Below the pieces are notes generated by a model. The model saw only the letters and a list, made by a program, of their open reading frames with translations, made no database searches and was not told the origin of the DNA. 13,468 nt of DNA from Oscillospiraceae bacterium (GTDB lineage Bacteria; Bacillota; Clostridia; Oscillospirales; Oscillospiraceae), in NCBI GenBank assembly GCA_902783825.1, contig CACZSJ010000203.1, forward strand, positions 1 through 13,468. The letters run 5' to 3'. The translations under genes were made by a program, and so were the position numbers. Each line of letters begins with the position of its first letter. Position 1 is the first letter of the stretch. This document shows, one piece after another, positions 7,017 to 13,468 of the stretch.

Positions 7017-9641
7017 TTATTTCCCCAGATTCTCCAAGCTGGAACGAAGATTTTCCAGCAAGGCCTCCAGCTTTGCCTTCTTCTCCCGCTCAAGATTAAC
7101 CACATTTTCCGGTGCGCGGGTTACAAAGTTCTCGTTGGCCAGCTTAGCGATCTGCGCGGCAAGCTGTTTTTCCGCATTGGTCAGTTCCTTCTGGATCCGC
7201 TCCTTTTCTTTCTCCAGATCCACCAGTTCCGCCATAGGCATAAACATTCGGGCGTTATCCGTGACCACGGAAACCATGCCTTCGCTTCCTGCAGGCGGCA
7301 CATCTACAACGCTCACTTCACTGGCATAGGCCAGCTTCTTAATATAGCTGACGCCTGCCTCAAATGCTTCCTTTTTATCAGTGGCGATAATCAGATGCGC
7401 CTTGCGAGAAGGCGGCACGTTCATGTCGCTACGCCGCGCCCGGACAGCCTTAATCGCGGCCATGACCATTTCAAAGCGCTGTTCATCCTCCGGGTAGTTG
7501 AGCTCGGCCGACCACTCCGGATACCGCTCGATCATCAGCGCCTCACCCTCGTGGGGTAGCGCCTGCCAGATTTCTTCGGTGATGAAAGGCATGAAGGGAT
7601 GCACAAGCTTCAGAATTTCCGTCAGCACATACAGCAAAACCTTCTGGGCTGAAAGCTTTTCGGCCTCGTCTTCCCCGGTCAGTCTGGGCTTGGTCAGTTC
7701 AATATACCAATCACAAAAGCTGTCCCAAATAAAGTCGTAAATCTTGCCTGCTGCTACGCCCAACTCAAAGCTGTCCATATTGTCGCAGACCTCTTTGACC
7801 ACGTCATTGAGCTTGGACAGGATCCACTTATCCTCAATCTGCAACTGCTCAGGCAGCTCATTTTTGTCAATCGTCAGATTCATCATCACAAAACGGCTGG
7901 CGTTCCACAGCTTGTTGCAGAAGTTGCGCATGGCTTCGCATTTCTCCACATAAAAACGCATGTCGTTACCCGGAGAATTGCCGGTGATAAGATTATATCG
8001 CAGCGCATCCGCGCCGTATTTCTCCACGATCTCCAGAGGGTCGATTCCGTTACCCAAAGACTTGGACATCTTGCGTCCCTGGCTGTCGCGAACGATACCG
8101 TGGATGAAGACCGTGTAGAAAGGCTCCTCTTTCATCTGCTCCATAGCGGAGAAGATCATGCGCGCAACCCAGAAAAAGATGATGTCGTAGCCAGTGACCA
8201 TGACGGTAGTGGGATACCAATAGTCCAGCGTCTCGGTTTTGTCGGGCCATCCCATGGTAGAAAAGGGCCACAGCGCCGAAGAAAACCAGGTATCCAACAC
8301 ATCCTCTTCCCGATAGATATTCTTGCTGTGACAGCTTTCGCATTCACAGGCGTCCTGTCGAGAAACGGTGATATGACCGCAGTCCTCACAGTACCAGGCT
8401 GGAATCTGATGCCCCCACCAGAGCTGTCGGGAAATGCACCAGTCGTGGACGTTCTCCATCCAGTTAAGGTAAATCTTCGTGAAGCGCTCCGGCACAAATT
8501 TAACCCGGCCATCCTTGACCACGTCAATAGCCGCTTTGGCCAAAGGCTCCATTTTGACAAACCACTGGGGGCTGGTCAAGGGTTCCACCACGGTACCGCA
8601 GCGATAGCAGCAGCCCACATTGTGGTTGTGGGGTTCCACCTTCACCAGGTAGCCCTGCTCTTCCAGATCGGCCACAATGGCTTTGCGAGCCTCATAACGA
8701 TCCATACCGTTATACTTGCCGCCGTTGATGATCTTCGCATCCTCGTCAATGCACTGAATCTGCTCCAGATTGTGGCGCAGACCGACCTCGTAGTCGTTGG
8801 GATCGTGGCAGGGCGTCATCTTCACAGCGCCAGTACCAAACCCCAGCTCCACATAATCGTCCGCCACAATGGGAAGCCGGCGGCCCACCAAAGGCAAGAT
8901 GGCGTTCTTTCCCACCAAATGGGCATAGCGCTCATCCTCGGGATGAACAGCGACGCCGGAGTCGCCCAGCATGGTTTCGGGCCGGGTGGTGGCAATGATA
9001 AACTCCTCATCGGAGTTCTCAATGGGATAGCGGATGTGCCAGAAACTGCCGGGCATATCCTTGTACTCCACTTCCGCGTCACTCAGCGCCGTGCGGCAAT
9101 GGGGACACCAGTTGATAATGCGGCTGCCTTTGTAAATGAGGCCCTTGTCGTAGAGCTCGCAGAAAGCCTCACGCACGGCCTTGGCACAGGTCTCGTCCAT
9201 GGTAAAACGGTTGCGATCCCAGTCGCAGGAGACGCCCATGCTCTTCTGCTGTTCCACGATACGGTCGCCAAACTTCTGCTTCCAGGCCCAAACTCGATCC
9301 AGGAATTGCTCCCGTCCCAGATAGTAGCGGGTCTTTCCCTCTTCCTTGCGCAGCACTTCTTCCACCTTGATCTGTGTGGAGATGCCCGCGTGGTCGACGC
9401 CAGGCAGCCAGAGCGCCGCATAGCCCTGCATGCGCTTGTAGCGGGTCAGGATGTCCTGGAGCGTGGCGTCCAGGGCGTGGCCCATGTGCAACTGCCCCGT
9501 CACATTGGGGGGCGGCATGACGATGGAGAAGGGCTCCTTCTTTGGGTCAATTACGCCCTTGAAATAGCCGCCCTGCATCCACATGTCGTAAATCTTTTTT
9601 TCCACCTTTTGGGGTTCGTACACCTTCGGAAGCTCTTTCAT
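7017..9641 (-). CDS. valS: Valyl-tRNA synthetase
   Basis: Class I synthetase that charges tRNA-Val and hydrolyses mischarged Thr-tRNA-Val through its CP1 editing domain. The 874-residue length is normal. PPPNVTGQLHMGH carries the HIGH motif at 52-55, and KMSKS is at 524-528 in GRKMSKSLGNGIDP. A cysteine-rich insert (YCEDCGHITV with a later CECESC) is a likely zinc knuckle. The last 70 residues or so form the charged coiled-coil arm typical of ValRS (EKEKERIQKEL, EREKKAKLEALLENL). The ATG is preceded by AAGGAGG at 8 bases. It is a single-gene unit with its own promoter, T-box leader and terminator. Confidence 0.98.
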   Translation of the reverse strand: MKELPKVYEPQKVEKKIYDMWMQGGYFKGVIDPKKEPFSIVMPPPNVTGQLHMGHALDATLQDILTRYKRMQGYAALWLPGVDHAGISTQIKVEEVLRKEEGKTRYYLGREQFLDRVWAWKQKFGDRIVEQQKSMGVSCDWDRNRFTMDETCAKAVREAFCELYDKGLIYKGSRIINWCPHCRTALSDAEVEYKDMPGSFWHIRYPIENSDEEFIIATTRPETMLGDSGVAVHPEDERYAHLVGKNAILPLVGRRLPIVADDYVELGFGTGAVKMTPCHDPNDYEVGLRHNLEQIQCIDEDAKIINGGKYNGMDRYEARKAIVADLEEQGYLVKVEPHNHNVGCCYRCGTVVEPLTSPQWFVKMEPLAKAAIDVVKDGRVKFVPERFTKIYLNWMENVHDWCISRQLWWGHQIPAWYCEDCGHITVSRQDACECESCHSKNIYREEDVLDTWFSSALWPFSTMGWPDKTETLDYWYPTTVMVTGYDIIFFWVARMIFSAMEQMKEEPFYTVFIHGIVRDSQGRKMSKSLGNGIDPLEIVEKYGADALRYNLITGNSPGNDMRFYVEKCEAMRNFCNKLWNASRFVMMNLTIDKNELPEQLQIEDKWILSKLNDVVKEVCDNMDSFELGVAAGKIYDFIWDSFCDWYIELTKPRLTGEDEAEKLSAQKVLLYVLTEILKLVHPFMPFITEEIWQALPHEGEALMIERYPEWSAELNYPEDEQRFEMVMAAIKAVRARRSDMNVPPSRKAHLIIATDKKEAFEAGVSYIKKLAYASEVSVVDVPPAGSEGMVSVVTDNARMFMPMAELVDLEKEKERIQKELTNAEKQLAAQIAKLANENFVTRAPENVVNLEREKKAKLEALLENLRSSLENLGK

Positions 9642-9670
9642 TTGTCTTCCCTCCTTCTAAGAATGGGAAA

Positions 9671-9698
9671 CGCCCTGAGACGTTTCCGTCTCAGGGCG
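9671..9698 (-). terminator. T-box controlled terminator of the valS leader
   Basis: CGCCCTGAGACG and CGTCTCAGGGCG form a perfect 12-base-pair stem around GAAA on the minus strand. Its 5' arm is shared with the antiterminator, so the two exclude each other. The following tract is GTTTCCCATTC, weaker than usual in T residues. Confidence 0.88.
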
Positions 9699-9904
9699 AT
9701 TAAATAACCGCGGTACCACCTGAATTCCGCATTGCTACGGCACTCTTACGCTCGTTAACGGGAGCGACCCGCCGGGACTACACAGCACGCCTTCACCCCG
9801 GGCGCTCAAGGCCGACCTTCTACGGCGCGTCCCGGGAGCTTGCACCACCCGCTCCCTCTCTGCAGGTCCGCTGACCGTATACTCCTGCCTGTCACAGCGC
9901 GAAA
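9671..9904 (-). promoter_or_regulatory. T-box riboswitch leader of valS (Val specifier GUC)
   Basis: The leader reads uncharged tRNA and permits transcription of valS when charging is low. On the minus strand, GCGCT (from 9900) pairs with AGCGC to close Stem I. AGTA opens the specifier loop and TACGG/CCGTA forms the next helix. The specifier GUC at 9816-9814 follows GAAG and is a valine codon. AGAGAG and GGTGGTGCAAG are the usual distal Stem I elements. CGCTC/GAGCG forms Stem III. The T-box bulge UGGUACC (9718-9712) sits in the antiterminator, with UCAGG (9723-9719) pairing CCUGA and GCG pairing CGC. UGGU suits a tRNA ending ACCA, as expected for tRNA-Val. Confidence 0.95.
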
Positions 9905-9913
9905 TATGGATGG

Positions 9914-9942
9914 ATTATAGCCGAAAAACCCTGGTTTGTCAA
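9914..9942 (-). promoter_or_regulatory. Consensus sigma-A promoter of valS
   Basis: TTGACA (9942-9937) and TATAAT (9919-9914) match consensus exactly, with a 17-base spacer on the minus strand. Transcription should start near 9907, a few bases before Stem I of the T-box. It begins 16 bases after the stop of the upstream flavoprotein gene. Confidence 0.95.
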
Positions 9943-9957
9943 CTGGTTGGGGGATTA

Positions 9958-10773
9958 TTATCCGAGACTGGCGATATAATCGCAGGCGCTGAGCGCTGCC
10001 ACGTTGCCTTCCCCCACTGCCTTGGCCAGCTGAAATGGTTTGCCCGTGCAGTCTCCCGCCGCAAAGACGCCTGGTACATTCGTGGCCATGTGACGATCCA
10101 CCGCGACACCGCCCTGAACGTACTCCAGCCCTGGAACAAGCTTTGTCACGGAAACCGTGTCTTTGATGATGAACACACAGTCTACCCTATGCTCCTCACC
10201 GGCGAATACAAGGGTATCCGCTTTGCTCTCGCCCCGGATCTCATACCTGCCGTTTTTTTCAAAGCGCAGCACCGTGCAGCCGATCCCTTTCAAGAAGTCT
10301 GCATCCAGCTTGGCCTCCTCTCCGGCCCCCACCACAGCCACGGTTTTCCCGCGATAAAGCATGCCGTCACAAGTGGCGCAATAGCTGACGCCGCGCCCCA
10401 AGTATTCCGCCTCGCCCGGATAGAGCTTTTCCCGGGTAATCCCAGCAGCGAGGATCACGGCTTTGCACATAAAGTAGTCGTTGCCCACAGCCACCCCAAA
10501 GCTCTGGCCCATGGGCATCACCGACAGGGCTCGTCCTTCAATCAGTACTGCCTGGCTTTCTTCCAGCTGTCTGCGGAAGATCGCCGTCATCTCTGCGCCG
10601 TTCATCGCCGGCAAACCGGGATAATTCGTCACCCACTCCGCCTTATACAGATTGCTGGTTTCCGCCTTGTTGGCCACAACCCCAACGGTTTTCCCGCGAT
10701 TAAGGCAAGTCAACGCTGCGGACGTCGCCGCCGCGCCACCGCCGATGATCATAACATCAAAAGTATTGGACAT
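9958..10773 (-). CDS. Thioredoxin-reductase-like FAD oxidoreductase with degenerate NADPH site
   Basis: Flavoprotein disulfide reductase fold of 271 residues. FAD contacts are seen in IIGGGAAATSA at 9-19 and GVFAAGDCTGKPFQLAKAVGEGNVAA at 235-260. The redox pair is C132-A-T-C135 in YCATCDG. Usual thioredoxin reductases have about 310 residues, a GGGDSA-type motif and an HRRxxxRA motif in the NADPH domain. Here the first is replaced by GAGEEA at 149-154 and the second is missing (LRFEKNGRYEIR). A ferredoxin-dependent flavin thioredoxin reductase, known from clostridia and lacking these motifs, is a good candidate. A poorly NADPH-specific TrxB is the alternative. No thioredoxin gene is adjacent. 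Only GGGGA lies before the start, 7 bases away, and the promoter is its own. Confidence 0.85.
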   Translation of the reverse strand: MSNTFDVMIIGGGAAATSAALTCLNRGKTVGVVANKAETSNLYKAEWVTNYPGLPAMNGAEMTAIFRRQLEESQAVLIEGRALSVMPMGQSFGVAVGNDYFMCKAVILAAGITREKLYPGEAEYLGRGVSYCATCDGMLYRGKTVAVVGAGEEAKLDADFLKGIGCTVLRFEKNGRYEIRGESKADTLVFAGEEHRVDCVFIIKDTVSVTKLVPGLEYVQGGVAVDRHMATNVPGVFAAGDCTGKPFQLAKAVGEGNVAALSACDYIASLG

Positions 10774-10811
10774 TGGATCATCCCCGTTTCTTTTTGTTTT
10801 TTCATGCTTTT

Positions 10812-10840
10812 ATTATACGCTGAAAATCATGCCAGCACAA
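10812..10840 (-). promoter_or_regulatory. Promoter of the thioredoxin-reductase-like gene
   Basis: TTGTGC (10840-10835) and a perfect TATAAT (10817-10812) are separated by 17 bases on the minus strand. The transcript would begin about 33 bases before the start codon. It diverges from the glnS promoter. Confidence 0.75.
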
Positions 10841-10893
10841 GTGATTTCCCGCCATCATCTTTCCGCCTTCCTCGCAATCTTACCAGTTTCGTA

Positions 10894-10922
10894 TTGTAAT
10901 CCTGTCTGAAATCGTTTATAAT
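10894..10922 (+). promoter_or_regulatory. Promoter of glnS
   Basis: TTGTAA (10894-10899), a 17-base spacer and TATAAT (10917-10922) precede the glnS start by 32 bases. The 53 bases between this -35 box and the divergent one show no further motif that I can name. No T-box is present here, and the leader is too short for one. Confidence 0.82.
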
Positions 10923-10954
10923 ACTCTGCACGATTAACAGAAGAGGTATGCAAA

Positions 10955-12640
10955 ATGGACGAGAATGCCAGAAACTTTATTGAAGCTTTTGTACAGGAGG
11001 ATTTGTCCGAGGGACAGCGCTTCCACGGAATGCAGGTACATACCCGTTTTCCGCCGGAGCCCAACGGCTACCTGCACATCGGTCACTGCAAGGCTCTGAC
11101 CATCGATTTCAGCACAGCTGAGCATTTTGGCGGCATCTGCAATCTGCGCATGGATGACACCAATCCTGCCAAGGAAGACACGGAATACGTAGACGCCATC
11201 CAGCAGGACATCCACTGGCTGGGCTTTGACTGGGGCGATCGCTTTTTCTACGGTTCGGACTACTTTGAACAGACCTATGCCTACGCGGTGGAACTGATCC
11301 AAAAGGGTTTGGCCTACGTCTGTGAGTTGACGCCGGAGCAGTTTAGAGAATACCGTGGCGACACCACACGCCCCGCAGTCAGCCCCTGGCGCGACAGACC
11401 TGTTGAAGAAAATCTGGATCTGTTCCGCCGTATGCGCGAAGGGGAATTTGAAGAAGGCCGCTACACGCTGCGGGCCAAAATTGACCTGGCCAGCGGTAAC
11501 TTCAACATGCGCGATCCCGTCCTGTATCGCATTCGGTATATTGAGCATCATCGCCAGGGCACCAAATGGTGCATATTCCCCATGTACGACTTTGCCCATC
11601 CCATCCAGGACGCGCTGGAGGGCATCACCCACTCGCTCTGCTCTCTGGAATACGAAGATCACCGTCCGCTTTACGACTGGGTGGTTTCCAACGTCTCTAT
11701 TCCCGGTCTGCGTCCCCGTCAGATTGAGTTTGCTCGACTAGGCATCAATTACACGGTCATGTCCAAGCGCAAGCTGCGCCAGCTGGTGGAAGAAAACCGG
11801 GTGTCCGGTTGGGACGATCCACGGATGCCTACCCTCTGCGGTCTGCGCCGCCGCGGTTACACTGCCAAAGCCATCCGGGATTTCTGCGAGCGGATCGGCG
11901 TTTCCAAGGTCGACTCCACGGTGGACTGGGCGCTGCTGGAAAGCTGCCTGCGTGATGATTTGAACGAGAACGCACAGCGTGTCATGGCAGTTCTCCATCC
12001 GCTGAAGCTGACTGTCACCAACTACCCCGAAGGCAAGAGCGAGCTGCTGCCGGTGGAAAACAATCCCCTCAAACCGGAAGCCGGCGTTCGTCAGGTCTCC
12101 TTCTCTCGCAATCTCTGGATCGAGGAAGACGACTTTATGGAGATCCCGGCGCCCAAGTACAAACGGATGCATCCGGGGTTTGAGGTCCGGCTCAAGGGCG
12201 CGTATCTTGTCACCTGCACCGGCTGTGTAAAGGATGAAACCGGCAAAGTGATCGAAGTGCTCTGCGAGTATGATCCCGAGAGCCGTGGCGGCGACCCGGC
12301 CGACGGCCGAAAGGTCAAGGGGGCAACCATCCACTGGGTCGACGCCGACAGCTGCGCCGACGCGGAGGTCCGCCTGTACGACTATCTGTTCAGCGATCCG
12401 GACCCGGATGGCCCGGACAAGAACTTCCTGGACGCCCTCAACGCCGAAAGCCTCGTGGTTTTGCAAGGCTGCAAGGTGGAGGAAAGCATGGCTCGTGCTC
12501 CGATGCCGGAAGCCGGAAAAAACGCGGAAAGCTATCAGTTTATGCGGCAGGGCTATTTCTGCCTGGATAACCGGGACGCTGCGCCGGGCCGATTGGTCTT
12601 TAACCGGGCTGTGGCGCTGAAGGATAGCTTCAAAAAATAG
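10955..12640 (+). CDS. glnS: Glutaminyl-tRNA synthetase
   Basis: Class I synthetase charging tRNA-Gln directly. The 561-residue length is close to the 554 of the E. coli enzyme. RFPPEPNGYLHIGH holds the HIGH motif at 41-44, and VMSKRKL (268-274) is the KMSKS equivalent in the form typical of GlnRS. NLRMDDTNPAKED and PMYDFAHPIQDALEGITHSLCSLEYEDHRPLYDW are strongly GlnRS-like. The part after about residue 335 is the beta-barrel anticodon-binding region, ending ...YFCLDNRDAAPGRLVFNRAVALKDS. AGAAGAGG lies 8 bases before the ATG. Many Firmicutes lack GlnRS and make Gln-tRNA by transamidation; presence here fits those clostridial lineages that have it. The gene stands alone between its promoter and terminator. 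Confidence 0.98.
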   Translation: MDENARNFIEAFVQEDLSEGQRFHGMQVHTRFPPEPNGYLHIGHCKALTIDFSTAEHFGGICNLRMDDTNPAKEDTEYVDAIQQDIHWLGFDWGDRFFYGSDYFEQTYAYAVELIQKGLAYVCELTPEQFREYRGDTTRPAVSPWRDRPVEENLDLFRRMREGEFEEGRYTLRAKIDLASGNFNMRDPVLYRIRYIEHHRQGTKWCIFPMYDFAHPIQDALEGITHSLCSLEYEDHRPLYDWVVSNVSIPGLRPRQIEFARLGINYTVMSKRKLRQLVEENRVSGWDDPRMPTLCGLRRRGYTAKAIRDFCERIGVSKVDSTVDWALLESCLRDDLNENAQRVMAVLHPLKLTVTNYPEGKSELLPVENNPLKPEAGVRQVSFSRNLWIEEDDFMEIPAPKYKRMHPGFEVRLKGAYLVTCTGCVKDETGKVIEVLCEYDPESRGGDPADGRKVKGATIHWVDADSCADAEVRLYDYLFSDPDPDGPDKNFLDALNAESLVVLQGCKVEESMARAPMPEAGKNAESYQFMRQGYFCLDNRDAAPGRLVFNRAVALKDSFKK

Positions 12641-12700
12641 AAGAATTATCGACAGCCAGTAAGCTTTTGTCTAAACACACACCGAATCCCTCTGAAATTC

Positions 12701-12745
12701 AGGCCAAGTTGTGCATTTTCAACAACTTGGCCTTGACTATTTTCT
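12701..12745 (+). terminator. Intrinsic terminator of glnS
   Basis: AGGCCAAGTTGT (12701-12712) pairs with ACAACTTGGCCT (12722-12733) around a nine-base loop. A moderately T-rich tract (TGACTATTTTCTATTTC) follows. It is 60 bases beyond the glnS stop. Nothing else recognisable lies between. Confidence 0.85.
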
Positions 12746-12761
12746 ATTTCCCCGGTATAAT
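12733..12761 (+). promoter_or_regulatory. Strong promoter of the small-protein/flavin-oxidoreductase operon
   Basis: TTGACT (12733-12738), 17 bases, then TATAAT (12756-12761). The first base of the -35 box is the last base of the glnS terminator stem, so terminator tail and promoter share sequence. Initiation is expected near 12768. Confidence 0.88.
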
Positions 12762-12768
12762 TGCGGTA

Positions 12769-12791
12769 ATACAGTATGTGTAAAACTGTAT
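12769..12791. repeat. Inverted repeat at the transcription start, possible operator
   Basis: ATACAGT (12769-12775) and ACTGTAT (12785-12791) are perfect seven-base inverted arms separated by nine bases. The repeat begins eight bases after the -10 box, over the expected start of transcription. A repressor bound here would block the promoter. It could instead be a 5' hairpin in the RNA. No regulator gene is seen nearby. Confidence 0.5.
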
Positions 12792-12823
12792 CAACGCAAA
12801 TAACGAATTCAGGAGGGGAAAAC

Positions 12824-13033
12824 ATGAAGAAAGCAGCAAAAAGACTCTTGTTCCTCGCGTGCTTTGGCGGCGTCGCTTATCTGATTGGCAAGCTGTTGCA
12901 AAAGAGCGAAGTTCAGGAGAAGCTGTTCGAGGTGCTTGGTGAGGATATCTATCTGGCTGTTCTTGACAAGGTTCGCCTCGGCGGCGACCTGATCATGTGG
13001 CCGATTGACTTTGTCAGAGCGCTGCTTCCGTAA
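12824..13033 (+). CDS. Small single-pass membrane protein of unknown function
   Basis: A 69-residue protein that I do not recognise. The start is set by AGGAGGGG five to six bases upstream; an earlier in-frame ATG at 12776 falls inside the inverted repeat and has no ribosome binding site. Residues 1-7 are basic (MKKAAKR), and about 8-25 (LLFLACFGGVAYLIGKLL) form a hydrophobic segment suited to a membrane anchor or uncleaved signal. A charged amphipathic stretch follows (QKSEVQEKLFEVLGEDIYLAVLDKVR), and the end is WPIDFVRALLP. It lies 41 bases before the flavin oxidoreductase gene with no terminator between, so the two are probably co-transcribed. A membrane tether or accessory subunit for that enzyme is possible, but this is inference. 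Confidence 0.8.
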   Translation: MKKAAKRLLFLACFGGVAYLIGKLLQKSEVQEKLFEVLGEDIYLAVLDKVRLGGDLIMWPIDFVRALLP

Positions 13034-13074
13034 TCGACGGACGGCAAAACAAAATTTGAAAAAGGGGTAGTTTT

Positions 13075-13468
13075 ATGAACGCGAAATACGAACCTCTATT
13101 TACTCCGTTCAAAATCGGAGAAGTAGAAATTCCCAACCGCATCGTACAATGTTCGATGGGCGGCACCACCCTTTTCGGTTGGCTCGAGCCGTCACACTTC
13201 GACGTGGAGGCCGCGGACTTCCTGCTCAAGCGCGCCAAGGACGGCGTTGGCCTGGTTCTTCCCGGCATGCAGGTGATTCGGGACACCATGGGCAGAAAAT
13301 GGCTCGACTCCAACCGGCAGATGTACCGGGTGCTCAAGCCCTACATGGACGAGTACCACAAGACCGGCGGAAAGCTGTTCATCCAGCTGGCTGGCGGCTT
13401 CGGCCGCTCGATGGCCGTTACGCCCTGGATGGCCGCTCTCGGCAAGAACGACCTCCTGAACAAGCTGG
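13075..13468 (+). CDS. Old Yellow Enzyme family NADH:flavin oxidoreductase, 5' part only
   Basis: The first 131 residues of an FMN-binding TIM barrel of the Old Yellow Enzyme family, cut by the right edge. The family pattern is clear in LFTPFKIGEVEIPNRIVQCSMGG (7-29), in the block DFLLKRAKDGVGLVLPGMQVI and in YMDEYHKTGGKLFIQLAGGFGRS. Many relatives have QLxHxGR at the last position; here it reads QLAGGFGR, without that histidine. AAGGGG lies 7 to 8 bases before the ATG. Relatives in anaerobic clostridia reduce activated double bonds, for example enoates, dienoyl-CoA or steroid enones, and often carry a C-terminal iron-sulfur and FAD/NAD(P) module. Whether that module is present cannot be seen here, nor can the substrate be named. 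Confidence 0.9.
   Translation, partial: MNAKYEPLFTPFKIGEVEIPNRIVQCSMGGTTLFGWLEPSHFDVEAADFLLKRAKDGVGLVLPGMQVIRDTMGRKWLDSNRQMYRVLKPYMDEYHKTGGKLFIQLAGGFGRSMAVTPWMAALGKNDLLNKL

Noticed and set aside
8100..9707. A 535-codon open frame on the plus strand
   Set aside because: It lies opposite valS and continues into its leader; low-complexity His/Leu-rich translation with no recognisable domain. It is a shadow of valS codon structure.
10841..10893. Possible operator between the divergent trx-reductase-like and glnS promoters
   Set aside because: No convincing inverted or direct repeat was seen between the two -35 boxes.
11738..12466. Two long minus-strand frames opposite glnS (10934-11662 and 11738-12466)
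   Set aside because: Both are mirror frames of GlnRS codons, with no domain signatures and no promoter on that strand.
12776..12823. An earlier ATG start for the small membrane protein
   Set aside because: It lies inside the inverted repeat near the transcription start and has no ribosome binding site, while the ATG at 12824 follows AGGAGGGG.

Overview
The window looks like a chromosomal segment from a spore-forming, moderately GC-rich member of the Clostridia (Firmicutes), perhaps a gut Oscillospiraceae-type lineage; that placement is an inference. It rests on a spoIIAA-spoIIAB-sigF operon, a T-box leader on an aminoacyl-tRNA synthetase gene, strong AGGAGG-type ribosome binding sites, and consensus TTGACA/TATAAT promoters with 17-base spacers. 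No mobile element, CRISPR array, tRNA or rRNA was seen.

Layout. Positions 1-5166 (minus strand) hold an aromatic amino acid operon read as aroF, tyrA, aroB, aroA, aroC, with aroC cut by the left edge. All four junctions are 4-base ATGA overlaps. Upstream of aroF (5167-5393) lies a control region with a consensus promoter, a 17-codon leader peptide rich in Phe and Tyr (MKACFFTAYYCFTVTQR) and an intrinsic terminator just before aroF. This has the layout of a ribosome-mediated attenuator sensing charged tRNA-Phe and tRNA-Tyr, and it is the most interesting element here. Positions 5455-6923 hold the sporulation operon spoIIAA-spoIIAB-sigF. Positions 7017-9641 encode valyl-tRNA synthetase, preceded by a T-box leader with a readable GUC (Val) specifier. 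Positions 9958-10773 encode a short thioredoxin-reductase-like flavoprotein with a CATC redox pair but degenerate pyridine-nucleotide motifs.

Transcription then diverges. On the plus strand lie glnS (10955-12640) with its own promoter and terminator, then a second strong promoter whose -35 box touches the glnS terminator. That promoter drives a 69-residue membrane-anchored small protein (12824-13033) and, 41 bases later, the start of an Old Yellow Enzyme family flavin oxidoreductase that runs off the right edge.

How the parts work together. The aro genes cover the first step of the shikimate pathway (AroF), three later steps (AroB, AroA, AroC) and the tyrosine branch (TyrA). Their leader suggests transcription follows Phe/Tyr supply, while AroF carries an N-terminal domain of the kind used for feedback control. 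SpoIIAA, SpoIIAB and SigF form the partner-switching circuit that activates sigma-F in the forespore. valS and the aro operon thus show two different ways of sensing tRNA charging, a T-box and a leader peptide, within about 4.5 kb.
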